Positions 41,659-50,603 of a stretch of 64,000 nucleotides of DNA are shown one piece after another. The notes beneath the pieces were generated by a model. It was not told the origin of the DNA. It ran no database searches and worked only from the letters and a program-made list of their open reading frames with translations. Origin of the DNA: Pseudarthrobacter sp. IC2-21. GTDB taxonomy: Bacteria > Actinomycetota > Actinomycetes > Actinomycetales > Micrococcaceae. The position numbers and the translations under genes were made by a program. How positions within the stretch are numbered: the first letter of the stretch is position 1; each line of letters opens with the position of its first letter. The DNA lies in assembly GCF_034048115.1 (NCBI RefSeq), contig NZ_CP139145.1, positions 496,001-560,000 of the forward strand, written 5' to 3'.

Positions 41659-42527
41659 TGGCCAACACCAGCAGCCTGCTCGATACCGTGGACGAAATGC
41701 TGCACGACGCCGGCGAAACCGACCCGGCGCTCCGTGCCGCCCTGGTCTCGTTCGGAGCCCTCGGGTCCCTGCCGGTCCCTGAGCCGCGCCCTGACCTGGC
41801 TGCGCTCCTCTCGGCACAGACCACCCTGCTGGTCCGCCACCGGCTGCGCCGCAGGCACCGTACGGCTGCCGTGGGCCTTGCCGTGATCGCCGGTATGGGG
41901 TTGGGTGTCAGCGGAGTGGCAGCGACGGTGTCCACGCCGAAAGTGCATGCCAGCGCCTCCATCCAGCAGATGTTGCAGGACTGGGCCCCTGAATGGACCA
42001 TTGCGGGAACTCTGGCCGCCGGCGGTCCCGCAGATAGTCAGACCGGGACGGCCGCGCAGGAGTCCGGCGCCGGGGATGCGGCGCCTGCCGGCCCCGGACA
42101 ACCGGATTCGGAACCTGCCGAACGTAGCGTTGCCGGGCAGGAGCAGTCGGGGTCTGATGCCGAAACATCCGCAGAGGCGGAAACGGCCAACTCCGGACGG
42201 GGCGACAAGCACGATGCCGCGGACCGGGGCACGGATAACCCGGCGGCGGATGCCGAGGCAGTCCGCACCCCGGCTGGCGACAGCGCGTCACCGAAGGCGC
42301 CCCGCACAAACGGTGCCGGCCCGGCACAGAACCAGACTCGCCCGGCAGAAGCGCCCGGCGTTCCCGGCGGCACTCCTGCTGACGGGCTCGCAGGAACCGG
42401 GAAGCTCATGACCAACGCACCCTCGGACACCGCGAAGGCGGCCGTCCGCGCCCCGGCAAGGAAGGAAAAAACCGGAGCCGGCGATGCCGGCCCCGGTTCG
42501 ATCTGGCTGAAGAAGTTCAACCACTAA
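41655..42527 (+). CDS. Single-pass membrane protein, candidate anti-sigma factor
   Basis: A 290-residue protein cotranslated with the sigma gene. The N-terminal about 65 residues are cytosolic (SSLLDTVDEMLHDAGETDPA), followed by a basic patch RHRLRRRHR and one hydrophobic helix AAVGLAVIAGMGLGVSGVAA (about 76-95). The outside portion (about 100-280) is low complexity, rich in Ala, Gly, Pro, Glu and Asp, and ends in SIWLKKFNH. It lacks the HxxxCxxC zinc motif of ZAS anti-sigma factors. Position and topology suggest a sigma-binding membrane sensor; sequence alone does not prove it. Confidence 0.65.
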   Translation: MMANTSSLLDTVDEMLHDAGETDPALRAALVSFGALGSLPVPEPRPDLAALLSAQTTLLVRHRLRRRHRTAAVGLAVIAGMGLGVSGVAATVSTPKVHASASIQQMLQDWAPEWTIAGTLAAGGPADSQTGTAAQESGAGDAAPAGPGQPDSEPAERSVAGQEQSGSDAETSAEAETANSGRGDKHDAADRGTDNPAADAEAVRTPAGDSASPKAPRTNGAGPAQNQTRPAEAPGVPGGTPADGLAGTGKLMTNAPSDTAKAAVRAPARKEKTGAGDAGPGSIWLKKFNH

Positions 42528-42537
42528 CCGCCTGCGG

Positions 42538-43032
42538 TCAGGACAGAAGCTGCCGGCGGGAGGAGATGACGCCGGTATCGAAGCCGGCCAGGTGCAGCCC
42601 GCCGTGGAACCGGGCGTGCTCGATCTTCACGCAACGGTCCATCACCACGTTGAGGCCGGCTGCCTCGGCGTCAGCGGCCACGGCCTCGTGCCAGGAACCC
42701 AGCTGCAGCCACAGGGTCTTGGCACCGGCAGCGATGGCTTCATCCAACACGCCGGGGAGGTCATCATGCTTACGGAAGACATCCACAATGTCCGGGCTTT
42801 CGGGCAGATCGGCAAGCGAGGCGTAGGTGGGCTGGCCCAGGATCTCCTTGACCACGGGATTTACAAAGTAGACCTTGTACCGCGTGGACGACTGCAGGTA
42901 GGTGGCAACAAAGTAGCTGGCACGTGAGGGCTTGTCAGAGGCACCCACAATGGCAATCGACTTGGCCGAGCGCAGCAGGTTCAGGCGTTCCGGAGCGGAA
43001 GGGCCCTCCCAGGTGCGGGTTTCGATGCTCAT
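42538..43032 (-). CDS. CoA-binding domain protein (YccU-like), sulfur-operon copy
   Basis: A 164-residue Rossmann-type CoA-binding domain protein: SIAIVGASDKPSRASYFVAT (about 25-44), VYFVNPVVKEILGQPTYASL (about 54-73), then VDVFRKHDDLPGVLDEAIAA and LWLQLGSWHEAVAADAEAAG, ending with the Cys in VMDRCVKIEH. It is the last gene of the riboswitch-controlled sulfur operon and overlaps metY by four bases. A paralogue sits at 50740-51165 at the other end of the operon. The function is unknown; CoA or persulfide handling is a speculation from the context. Confidence 0.85.
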   Translation of the reverse strand: MSIETRTWEGPSAPERLNLLRSAKSIAIVGASDKPSRASYFVATYLQSSTRYKVYFVNPVVKEILGQPTYASLADLPESPDIVDVFRKHDDLPGVLDEAIAAGAKTLWLQLGSWHEAVAADAEAAGLNVVMDRCVKIEHARFHGGLHLAGFDTGVISSRRQLLS

Positions 43033-44390
43033 GCGCGTGCTCCGATCGTGCAGGACTCGGCTTCGGGGGCGAAGCCTTCAGTGGTTGAGCCAGTCGAGGC
43101 GGCGGCTGCAGAGGCTTCAGTCAATGCCTGGTCCAGGTCCCACAGGATATCGTCAATGTCCTCCAGGCCCACGGAGATGCGCACCAGGTCCTCGGGAACG
43201 CCCGCGGACTGGAGCTGTTCCGGGCTCAGCTGCTGGTGGGTGGTGGAACCCGGGTGGATGACCAGGGTCCGCGAGTCGCCCACGTTGGCCAGATGGGAGG
43301 CCAGCTGCAGGGCTTCGATGAACTTCTGCCCGGCGGCGCGGCCGCCCTTCACGCCGAAGGAGAACACCGAGCCGGGGCCTAGCGGCAGGTACTTCTTGGC
43401 CCGTTCGAAGTGCGGGTGTGAGGGCAGGCCGGAGAAGTTGACGTAGGCCACGCGGGGATCGGCTTCGAGCCATTCCGCCACGGCCTGGGCGTTCTTCAGG
43501 TGCTCGTCCAGCCGCTGCGGGAGGGTTTCCACGCCCTGCAGCAGCTGGAAGGCCGAGAGCGGCGAAAGTGCCGGCCCGATGTCGCGCAGCTGTTCGCAGC
43601 GCAGTTTCGTGAGGAAGCCGTATTCGCCGAAGTTTCCCCACCAGGAGACGTTGCCGTAGGAGGCCACGGGCTCGGTCATGGTGGGGAACTTGCCGTTGCC
43701 CCAGTTGAACCGGCCGCTTTCGACGATCACGCCGCCCAGGGTGGTGCCGTGACCGCCGAGGAACTTGGTGGCGGAGTGGATCACGATGTCGGCGCCGTGC
43801 TCGATCGGGCGCACAAGGTACGGCGTGCTCAAGGTGGCGTCGACCACGAGGGGGATGCCGGCGTCGTGCGCTATCTTTGCCAGCCCCGCAAGGTCCTGGA
43901 CTTCCGACGACGGGTTGGCCACCACCTCGACGAAGATGGCCTTGGTGTTTTCCCGGATCGCCGCGGCATAGTCCGCGGGGTCCGTGCCGGGTACGAAGGT
44001 GGTGTCCACGCCGAAGCGGCGAAGGGTGACATCGAGCTGGGTGACCGTTCCCCCGTACAGCTGGGAGGCGGCCACGATGTGGTCCCCGGCCTGGGTCAGC
44101 GCGGCGAAGGTGATGAACTCCGCCGCCATGCCGGAGGACGTGGCCACCGCGCCGATGCCGCCCTCCAGCGAGGCGATGCGCTCTTCGAACGCGGCGACGG
44201 TGGGGTTGCCGATGCGGGAGTAGATGTTGCCGTACTTCTGCAGCGCGAAGAGGTTGGCCGCATCCTGGGTGTCCTTGAACACGAAGGACGTGGTCTGGTA
44301 GATGGGCACCGCGCGGGCGCCGTGCTCGGCGTCGGGGGTTCCGCCGGCGTGAAGGGCGCGGGTGCGGAAACCAAATTTGCGGTCAGACAT
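43029..44390 (-). CDS. metY: O-acetylhomoserine sulfhydrylase
   Basis: A 453-residue PLP enzyme making homocysteine from O-acetylhomoserine and sulfide. The PLP lysine is Lys209 in HSATKFLGGHGTTLGGVIVE. GFRTRALHAGGTPDAEHGAR begins the protein, and SSGMAAEFITFAALTQAGDH (about 82-101) and the C-terminal RTLVIHPGSTTHQQLSPEQ (about 372-390) are typical of the sulfhydrylase branch of Cys/Met metabolism enzymes. It is overlapped by sfnG (TAATG) upstream and the CoA-binding gene (ATGA) downstream, so it belongs to the operon under riboswitch 2. Confidence 0.95.
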   Translation of the reverse strand: MSDRKFGFRTRALHAGGTPDAEHGARAVPIYQTTSFVFKDTQDAANLFALQKYGNIYSRIGNPTVAAFEERIASLEGGIGAVATSSGMAAEFITFAALTQAGDHIVAASQLYGGTVTQLDVTLRRFGVDTTFVPGTDPADYAAAIRENTKAIFVEVVANPSSEVQDLAGLAKIAHDAGIPLVVDATLSTPYLVRPIEHGADIVIHSATKFLGGHGTTLGGVIVESGRFNWGNGKFPTMTEPVASYGNVSWWGNFGEYGFLTKLRCEQLRDIGPALSPLSAFQLLQGVETLPQRLDEHLKNAQAVAEWLEADPRVAYVNFSGLPSHPHFERAKKYLPLGPGSVFSFGVKGGRAAGQKFIEALQLASHLANVGDSRTLVIHPGSTTHQQLSPEQLQSAGVPEDLVRISVGLEDIDDILWDLDQALTEASAAAASTGSTTEGFAPEAESCTIGARA

Positions 44391-45574
44391 TAGACGGCCA
44401 CCTTTTCAGGAGTAGCGGAGAGGTCCAGTTCGGTGCCGTTCCTGCGGGCGAGGTCGGCTTCGAGTTCGCGGACGATCGGAAGGATGTCCTGGCCGAATGC
44501 GGCCACTTCCTCCTGGAAGTGCAGGTAGCAGGTCAGCATCAGGTTCACGCCGATCTTCTTGTATTCGACGATCCGTTCGGCGATCTGCTCCGGGGTGCCG
44601 ATCAGCTGGGTTTTGAAGCCGTCGTTGTACTGGACCAGGTCCTCGAAGCTGGAGTCGGCCCACATGCCCTTGCCGTCCTTGGTGGACGCGCCGGCTTCCT
44701 GCACGGCGTCGCGGAAGCCCTGGACTGCGGGTTTGTGTGCCTTCGCCACGATCTCGCGGAGGGTGTCGCGGGCTTCCTTCTCCGAGTCACGGGAGATGAC
44801 GAACCCGTTGAGTCCGAAGCGGGGTGCGGGCAGGGCGCCGTCGGTGCCGCGCTTCGTTTCACCGGCAGCAGCAACAACGCCGGCAATGTTCTCCTTGAAG
44901 CCTTCCAGGTCCTTGCCGTTGGAAAAGTACCAGTCCGCCACACGGCCGGCGGTGGCCTGGGCCGCGGTGGAGTTGCCGCCGAAGAAGATCTCCGGGTGCG
45001 CACGGCCGGGGACATCCACCGGGGCCGGGTTCAGCGTGAAATCGGTGATGTTGTAGTACTTGCCGGACTGGCTGTACTCCTGCTCGGTCCACAGGCCCCG
45101 CAGGACCCGGATGAACTCCTCGGTGCGGACGTAGCGTTCGTCGTGTTCGAGCCACTCGAGGCCAAAGTTGGTGAACTCGTTCTTGAGCCAGCCGGAGACG
45201 ATGTTGACGGCGGCGCGGCCGTTGGAGATGTGGTCCGCGGTGATGATGTACTTGGCCAGCACGCCGGGGTGCCACATGCCCGGGTGAACCGCGGAGATGA
45301 CCTTGAGCCGCTCGGTGGCTGCCAGCAGGGCGAGGCTGAAGGACGTGGCCTCGTGCTGCTTGTCCGCACCGTAGGACGCGGCGTACCGGGTCTGGGTGAG
45401 GGCGTACTCGAAGCCGGAGTTCTCGGCGATCTGTGCCAGCTTCTTGTTGTAGTTGAAGTCCCAGCCGGTCCGCTGTTCGATGGTGGAGACCACCAGGCCG
45501 CCGGAAACATTCGGCACCCAGTAGGCGAACTTCAGCGGCTCGGAAAGACGGGCAACGTTGCTGATGTCATTCAT
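44390..45574 (-). CDS. sfnG: FMNH2-dependent dimethyl sulfone monooxygenase
   Basis: A 394-residue luciferase-like (LLM) flavin monooxygenase closely matching SfnG, which cleaves dimethyl sulfone to methanesulfinate and formaldehyde. The near-invariant N-terminal segment FAYWVPNVSGGLVVSTIEQR (about 16-35), then EYALTQTRYAASYGADKQHE (about 56-75), GRAAVNIVSGWLKNEF (about 118-133) and WLEHDERYVRTEEFIRVL (about 139-156) are diagnostic. AAAGGAAA precedes the ATG, which overlaps the acs stop by four bases. FMNH2 must come from a reductase not seen in the window. Confidence 0.92.
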   Translation of the reverse strand: MNDISNVARLSEPLKFAYWVPNVSGGLVVSTIEQRTGWDFNYNKKLAQIAENSGFEYALTQTRYAASYGADKQHEATSFSLALLAATERLKVISAVHPGMWHPGVLAKYIITADHISNGRAAVNIVSGWLKNEFTNFGLEWLEHDERYVRTEEFIRVLRGLWTEQEYSQSGKYYNITDFTLNPAPVDVPGRAHPEIFFGGNSTAAQATAGRVADWYFSNGKDLEGFKENIAGVVAAAGETKRGTDGALPAPRFGLNGFVISRDSEKEARDTLREIVAKAHKPAVQGFRDAVQEAGASTKDGKGMWADSSFEDLVQYNDGFKTQLIGTPEQIAERIVEYKKIGVNLMLTCYLHFQEEVAAFGQDILPIVRELEADLARRNGTELDLSATPEKVAV

Positions 45575-47547
45575 GAATTTTCCTTTGCTAGGGTCCGCTC
45601 GCGCAGGACGTCCTGGATTCCGGCTATCGCCGGCTCGTTCTGGAGTGAGGTGGTGTCGCCCAGGGCGGTCCCCTCAAAAAGTTGGGTCAGCAGCCGGCGC
45701 ATGATCTTGCCGCTGCGGGTTTTGGGAACATCGGGAACCACGACGACGTCGCGCGGCTTGGCGATGGGGCCGATTGCCTTCGCGACGTGGTTGCGGAGGT
45801 CGTTGGCGCAGTCCTGCGGAGCGTCGCCCCGCAGGACAACAAACGCGACAATCGCGTGCCCGGTCTTGGCGTCAGCCACCGGACAGACGCCGGCCTCCAC
45901 CACGTCCGGGTGGGACACCAGGGCCGACTCGATCTCGATGGTGGACAGCAGGTGGCCCGACACGTTAAGGGTGTCGTCCACGCGGCCCAGGATCCAGATA
46001 TCGCCATCCTTGTCATATTTGGCGCCGTCGCCGGCCAGGAACCAGCCCTGGTCGGCGTACTGCCGCCAGTAGGAGTCGAGGTAGCGCTGGGGGTTGCCCC
46101 AGACGGTCCGCGCAATGGACGGCCCGAAAGCGTCAACCACAATGAAGCCCTGGACGCCCGGCGGAACGGTATTGCCGGCGTCGTCCACGATCCTGGTACT
46201 GACCCCGGGCAGCGGGCGGGCCGCGCAGCCGGGTTTGAACTCGGTGTCCGTGGGGGCGGGGGAGAGGATGGTGGCCCCGGTTTCGGACTGCCACCACGTG
46301 TCCACCACCGGGGCGGTGCCGGCGCCCACGTTCTGCCGCAGCCAGCGCCACGCCTCGGGGTTGACGGCCTCGCCCACGGTGCCGAGCATCCGGATGGAGG
46401 ACAGGTCGTAGGTGTCCGGCACGCCGTCCGGGAACCAGCCCATGAGGGAGCGGACCAGGGTGGGTGCGGTGTAGTACTGCGTCACGCCGTAGCGTTCGAT
46501 GATCTCGAAATGCCGGCCCGGGTGCGGGGTGTTCGGGGTGCCTTCGAAGATCACCTGGGTGACGCCGTTGGAGAGCGGCCCGTAGATCTCATAAGTGTGC
46601 GCGGTGACCCACGCGAGGTCTGCCGTGCACCAGTGCACATCCTGCTCGCGGAGGGCGGGATCGGGGTTGCTGAACAGGTGCTCGTAGCTCCAGGACGCCT
46701 GGGTGAGGTAGCCACCCGAAGTGTGCACCAGGCCCTTGGGCTTACCGGTGGTCCCGGAGGTATACATGATGAACAGGGGAGTCTCGGCGTCGAACGCTTC
46801 CGGTTCGTGGACGTCCGGGGCGTTTCCGACGGCGTCATGCCACCAGACGTCGCGGCCTTCCGTCATGGCGACGCTGTCCAGGTCCCCGGCGGCGGTGGTG
46901 CGGTTGACCACGAGGACGTGCTCGATGGCGTTGTCCCCGGCGACGGCCGCGTCCGCGTTGTCCTTGACCGGCACGGCCACACCGCGGCGGAACTGGCCGT
47001 CGGTGGTGACCAGCAGCTTGGCCCGGGTGTCCTCAACACGGAACTTCAGGGCTTCGGCCGAGAAACCGCCGAACACCAGCGAGTGGATGGCACCGATCCG
47101 CGCCACGGCAAGGGTGATGATGATGGTCTCGGGGATGACCGGGAGGTAGATGACCACGCGGTCGCCCTTGGTGATGCCGAGGTCCAGGAGCGCGTTGGCG
47201 GCCTTGGCGACTTCGCGCTGGAGTTCGGCGTACGTGATGGCGCGGCGGTCACCCGGCTCGCCTTCGAAGAAAAGCGCCACCTTGTCGCCGCGGCCGGCCT
47301 CCACATGGCGGTCCACGCAGTTGTAGGCCACGTTCAGGCGTCCGCCGGCAAACCACTCGATCCGCGGAACGGAGTATTCCGCCTCGTCGGCCGGGACGTC
47401 CGGGCCGCTGAGGCGCACCGCCTTTTCGAAGGTGTGGGCGGTGTGCCAGGGTTCGGCCCATTCGAGGCGCCGGGCGGCGTCCTCCCAGAAGGCGATCCGT
47501 TCCGCCTCGGTGCCGGGGTGCGCTGTTTCCAAGGTGCTCAGGCCCAT
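45571..47547 (-). CDS. acs: Acetyl-CoA synthetase-like AMP-forming ligase
   Basis: A 658-residue adenylate-forming enzyme. ATG 47547 is chosen since GGCGGT precedes it; an ATG at 47562 is possible. The adenylation motif is MYTSGTTGKPKGLVHT, the ribose-binding motif YKLT-equivalent is WFLAGDGAKYDKDGDIWILG, and the C-terminal catalytic lysine is in PKTRSGKIMRR. PVVDTWWQSETG is the acetate-type acyl pocket with the large Trp that limits chain length. It would make acetyl-CoA, perhaps for acetylating homoserine for MetY, or might activate a small sulfonated acid. Its place between ssuC and sfnG in a SAM-controlled operon is unusual. Confidence 0.9.
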   Translation of the reverse strand: MGLSTLETAHPGTEAERIAFWEDAARRLEWAEPWHTAHTFEKAVRLSGPDVPADEAEYSVPRIEWFAGGRLNVAYNCVDRHVEAGRGDKVALFFEGEPGDRRAITYAELQREVAKAANALLDLGITKGDRVVIYLPVIPETIIITLAVARIGAIHSLVFGGFSAEALKFRVEDTRAKLLVTTDGQFRRGVAVPVKDNADAAVAGDNAIEHVLVVNRTTAAGDLDSVAMTEGRDVWWHDAVGNAPDVHEPEAFDAETPLFIMYTSGTTGKPKGLVHTSGGYLTQASWSYEHLFSNPDPALREQDVHWCTADLAWVTAHTYEIYGPLSNGVTQVIFEGTPNTPHPGRHFEIIERYGVTQYYTAPTLVRSLMGWFPDGVPDTYDLSSIRMLGTVGEAVNPEAWRWLRQNVGAGTAPVVDTWWQSETGATILSPAPTDTEFKPGCAARPLPGVSTRIVDDAGNTVPPGVQGFIVVDAFGPSIARTVWGNPQRYLDSYWRQYADQGWFLAGDGAKYDKDGDIWILGRVDDTLNVSGHLLSTIEIESALVSHPDVVEAGVCPVADAKTGHAIVAFVVLRGDAPQDCANDLRNHVAKAIGPIAKPRDVVVVPDVPKTRSGKIMRRLLTQLFEGTALGDTTSLQNEPAIAGIQDVLRERTLAKENS

Positions 47548-48440
47548 CGTTTTACCGCCCATTTCTCTGCCAGGCCCAGCAGGGCGTCAGTCAGTTTTCC
47601 AATCACGGCCAGCAGGACAATGGCGAGGAAGAGCCTGTCCGTGCGGCCGTTGTTCTGTGAATCGATCAGCAGGAAGCCGAGCCCCATGGAGGAGGCAATC
47701 AGTTCCGCCGCCACCAGGAACAGCCACGCCTGCGCCAGTGCCAGCCGGAGTCCGGAGAACACTGCGGGAACCACGGCGGGCAACTGGACCGTGGTCAGCA
47801 ACCGGACCCCTTTGAGCCCGAACGCCCGGGCGGCTTCCACGAGGTTGCGGTCCACATGCCGCAGCGCCAGCGAAACGGTGGTGAACACCGGGAAGAAGGC
47901 GCCGATGATGATCAGCGTGACCTTGGAATCCTCGCCAATCTTCAGCCAGAGGATCAGCAGCGGAACCCATGCCAGTGAGGGGACGGCGCGCAGCGCGCCG
48001 ATGGTGGGGGCAAGCAGGGCATCGGCAATCCTGGACAGGCCCACGGTGGCACCCAGGATGAGGCCCAGCGCGGCGCCGATCAGGAACCCGATCAGCACCC
48101 GCTGTGTGGAGATGGCAATGTGGGTGCCCAGTTCGCCGCGGCCCAGCAGTTCACCGGCCGCCCCCAGCACCATTGCCGGGGGAGGAAGCTGCACCACGCT
48201 GAACAGGCCGGTGGAGGAGGCCACCTGCCAGGCTGCCAGCAGGATTGCCGGGATGATCAGGCCAAGGGGCAGACGCGCCCAGTTCCGTGAACGGACTCCG
48301 GCGGGAGACCATCCCGTTGCCGGAGCGGATGCCTTGGGGGCGCCCGTCCGGGCGGCGTCTGCCGTTGCTGCGGGAGCGGCTGCAGCGCGCTCATCCGCAA
48401 CACTGTTGCCGGTGAGGTAGGGGCTTCCGGGAGTGCTCAT
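47538..48440 (-). CDS. ssuC: Aliphatic sulfonate ABC transporter permease
   Basis: A 300-residue permease of the SsuC/TauC type. After an Ala/Pro-rich 50-residue cytosolic N-terminus come about six hydrophobic helices (LGLIIPAILLAAWQVASSTG near 58-77; VLIGFLIGAALGLILGATVG near 114-133). The EAA loop is NLVEAARAFGLKGVRLLTTV (about 198-217). Its ATG overlaps the ssuA stop by one base and its end overlaps acs, so it is tightly coupled. Confidence 0.92.
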   Translation of the reverse strand: MSTPGSPYLTGNSVADERAAAAPAATADAARTGAPKASAPATGWSPAGVRSRNWARLPLGLIIPAILLAAWQVASSTGLFSVVQLPPPAMVLGAAGELLGRGELGTHIAISTQRVLIGFLIGAALGLILGATVGLSRIADALLAPTIGALRAVPSLAWVPLLILWLKIGEDSKVTLIIIGAFFPVFTTVSLALRHVDRNLVEAARAFGLKGVRLLTTVQLPAVVPAVFSGLRLALAQAWLFLVAAELIASSMGLGFLLIDSQNNGRTDRLFLAIVLLAVIGKLTDALLGLAEKWAVKRWA

Positions 48441-49489
48441 CAGGAACCCTTAATGGCTGACGGATCAGCCTTCTTCACCAGCGAGTCGTCGAGAAGGGAG
48501 GCCACGGCGTCGTCGATCTGCTGCTGGGTCTTGACGTCGCCGGTTTCCACGAAGGTGGGGCCGATCTTCTCCAGTACTTTGCGCTGCGCCTCTCCGGGCG
48601 CGGCGTCTACGTTCAGGTTGCTGCGTTCCAGCACCACCGTCTTGGCCACGGACAGGTCAAGGCCGGCCACCTTGGCCAGGATCCGGGCCGTCTGGTCAGG
48701 GTTGGCGGCGGCCCAGGCGCGGGCCTTTTCGTACGCGTTCACTACGGCCTGGGCCAGTTCGGGCTTGTCCTTGAGGAAGGACTCGGTGGCGTTGAGGAAG
48801 CCGTAGGTGTTGAAGTCCAGGTTCCGGTAGAAGAGCTTGGCGCCTTTCTGTTCGGCGCCGGCCATGATGGGGTCCAGGCCGGACCAGGCCTGGACCGAGC
48901 CGTTCTCCAGTGCGGTGCGACCGTCGGCGTGCTGCAGGTTCTGGACCGTGACGTCGCCAGGCTTCAGGCCGGCCGCTTCGAGGGCCTGGAGGAGGAAGAA
49001 GTACGGGTCCGTGCCCTTGGTGGCGGCTACGGACTTGCCCTTGAGGTCGGCCACGGACGTGATGGACGAACCGGCGGGGGCAACCAGCGCCGCCCATTCC
49101 GGCTGGGAAAAGATGCTGATGGTGCGGATGGGCGAACCGTTGGAGCGGGCCAGGAGGGCGGCGGAGCCCGCGGTTGATCCGACGTCGATGGCACCGGCGC
49201 GGAGTGCCTCGTTCGCCTTGTTGGAACCAGCCGACTGGACCCAGTTGACGGTGACGCCCTGGTCCTTGAGGCTGGCTTCCAGCCAGCCCTGGTCCTTGAT
49301 GACCAGGCTGAGCGGGTTATAGGTGGCGAAGTCGATGTTCAGCGTGCTGCCCGAGGTGCTGCCGGCGGCCGCCGCCTGGCCGGAAGAGCCCTCGCCTGCA
49401 ACGCAGCCGGTCAGCGCGAGGGCCGAAACGGCTGCTACGGCTGCCGCCCCGAGGAGGGAACGGCGGGTGAGGGGGCGTGCGTGCTGCAT
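48440..49489 (-). CDS. ssuA: Aliphatic sulfonate-binding lipoprotein
   Basis: A 349-residue binding protein with AAAGGAA before the ATG. The signal LTRRSLLGAAAVAAVSALAL ends in the lipobox LTGC (Cys about 29); the double Arg hints at Tat export. Family segments are IDFATYNPLSLVIKDQGWLE (about 52-71), GSNKANEALRAGAIDVGSTA (about 88-107) and ATKGTDPYFFLLQALEAAG (about 156-174). Sulfonates are the expected ligands given SfnG and riboswitch control; taurine or nitrate ligands are less likely. Confidence 0.9.
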   Translation of the reverse strand: MQHARPLTRRSLLGAAAVAAVSALALTGCVAGEGSSGQAAAAGSTSGSTLNIDFATYNPLSLVIKDQGWLEASLKDQGVTVNWVQSAGSNKANEALRAGAIDVGSTAGSAALLARSNGSPIRTISIFSQPEWAALVAPAGSSITSVADLKGKSVAATKGTDPYFFLLQALEAAGLKPGDVTVQNLQHADGRTALENGSVQAWSGLDPIMAGAEQKGAKLFYRNLDFNTYGFLNATESFLKDKPELAQAVVNAYEKARAWAAANPDQTARILAKVAGLDLSVAKTVVLERSNLNVDAAPGEAQRKVLEKIGPTFVETGDVKTQQQIDDAVASLLDDSLVKKADPSAIKGS

Positions 49490-49602
49490 TGTTTTCCTTT
49501 GCGCTGGTGATGCGGAGTGATGAAGAGTTCGGCCCTGGCGGGTTAATGCCCGACGGCGGAGCCTGCGTGCGTGAATCGGCTTGCCGGCGGTGCCGCGGGG
49601 AG

Positions 49603-50418
49603 TCAGTGCCCGTCCACGCCCAGGCTGGCGAGGAGGGAGGCGCGCAGGGCGGCGAGTTCTGCCGAGGCGCGGTTGCGGGGGCGGCTGCCGGGGACCTCGA
49701 CGGTCCGGACGATCGTGGCGCCCGGGCCATGGGTGGCTGCGCCCAGGACGATGATGCGGTCTGCCAGTTGCAGTGCCTCATCAACATCATGGGTGACCAG
49801 GAGCACGGTGGTGGGTTCCGCCCGGTGAACGTCCAGGAGCAGGTCCTGCATTTTGATCCGGGTCAGTGCATCCAGGGCGCCGAAGGGCTCATCCAGCAGC
49901 AGGACACCGGGGTTCCGTGCCAGGGCCCGGGCAAGCGAGGCCCGCTGGGCCATCCCGCCGGAGACTTCGCGGGGACGGTGCTTGGCGAAGCTGTCCAGGC
50001 CCACGAGTTCGAGCAGCCTGGACACCTTGGCCTTGCCTTCTTTGGCGCTGCAGCCGGTGGGCAGGCCGATCGCCACGTTCGCCTGCAGCGTGTGCCAGGG
50101 CAGCAGCCGGGGTTCCTGGAAGGCAAAGGCGCAGCGCGGATCAATGCCCTGGACGGGGGTGTCCTGGATGACAACGGAACCGGCGCTCGGCGAGTCCAGA
50201 CCGGCGGCGGCGCGCAGCAGGGTTGATTTGCCGCAGCCGGACGGTCCCAGGATGGCCAGCACCTCACCTGCTGCAACGTCGAAAGTGACGTCCTGCAGCA
50301 CGGTGTGGGCGGCCTCCCCGGTCCCGAAGCTGCGCCGCAGCCCCCGGAAGGAGACGGAAAGTGCGGAGGACGTGCCGGCATGGTCGGCGGCACGCTCGGA
50401 AGACAGGACTGCAGTCAT
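49603..50418 (-). CDS. ssuB: Aliphatic sulfonate ABC transporter ATP-binding protein
   Basis: A 271-residue ATPase starting ATG 50418; the frame is open to 50505 but that part is riboswitch. Walker A is LGPSGCGKST (about 57-66), the Q-loop is AFQEPRLLPW (about 97-106), the signature is REVSGGMAQRASLARALARN (about 148-167) and Walker B is LLLDEPFGALDALTR (about 171-185). It is the first gene of the operon ssuB-ssuA-ssuC-acs-sfnG-metY-CoA-binding. The GGAG ribosome site overlaps the closing helix of riboswitch 2. Confidence 0.93.
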   Translation of the reverse strand: MTAVLSSERAADHAGTSSALSVSFRGLRRSFGTGEAAHTVLQDVTFDVAAGEVLAILGPSGCGKSTLLRAAAGLDSPSAGSVVIQDTPVQGIDPRCAFAFQEPRLLPWHTLQANVAIGLPTGCSAKEGKAKVSRLLELVGLDSFAKHRPREVSGGMAQRASLARALARNPGVLLLDEPFGALDALTRIKMQDLLLDVHRAEPTTVLLVTHDVDEALQLADRIIVLGAATHGPGATIVRTVEVPGSRPRNRASAELAALRASLLASLGVDGH

Positions 50419-50427
50419 GGGATCACT

Positions 50428-50594
50428 CCATCGGTCCTGGCAGTAGCACCCTACGGAGTCAAGCCTCTTAGCGGAATGGTCAGTTCCGCGTACCCCAAGG
50501 CTCATTCCTTGTTATCAGCGTGTGCCGTGGGGGCTCACGCTGACCAGGGTTGCTGCGGCTTCATCGATCCAGGTCTCTCGGCCGCTCGGGATGG
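50428..50594 (-). ncRNA. SAM riboswitch 2 with enlarged internal arm
   Basis: On the minus strand the RNA carries the same core as the other two copies: CCATCCCGAGCGGC, CGAGAGACCTGG, GCCGCAGCAACC and the closing GGTGCTACTGCCAGGACC. Between GCAACC and GGTGCT lies an insert of about 90 bases holding hairpins such as TCAGCGTG/CACGCTGA and GCGGAA/TTCCGC; the other copies have about 15-25 bases there. The P1 3' strand merges into the ssuB ribosome site GGAG. Confidence 0.88.
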
Positions 50595-50603
50595 TCACTA
50601 CCC

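Noticed and set aside
45682..48420. A 912-codon open frame on the plus strand
   Set aside because: It is antisense to acs and ssuC, which have clear motifs. The translation is rich in Arg, Gly and Val without domains. Long shadow frames are expected at this GC content.
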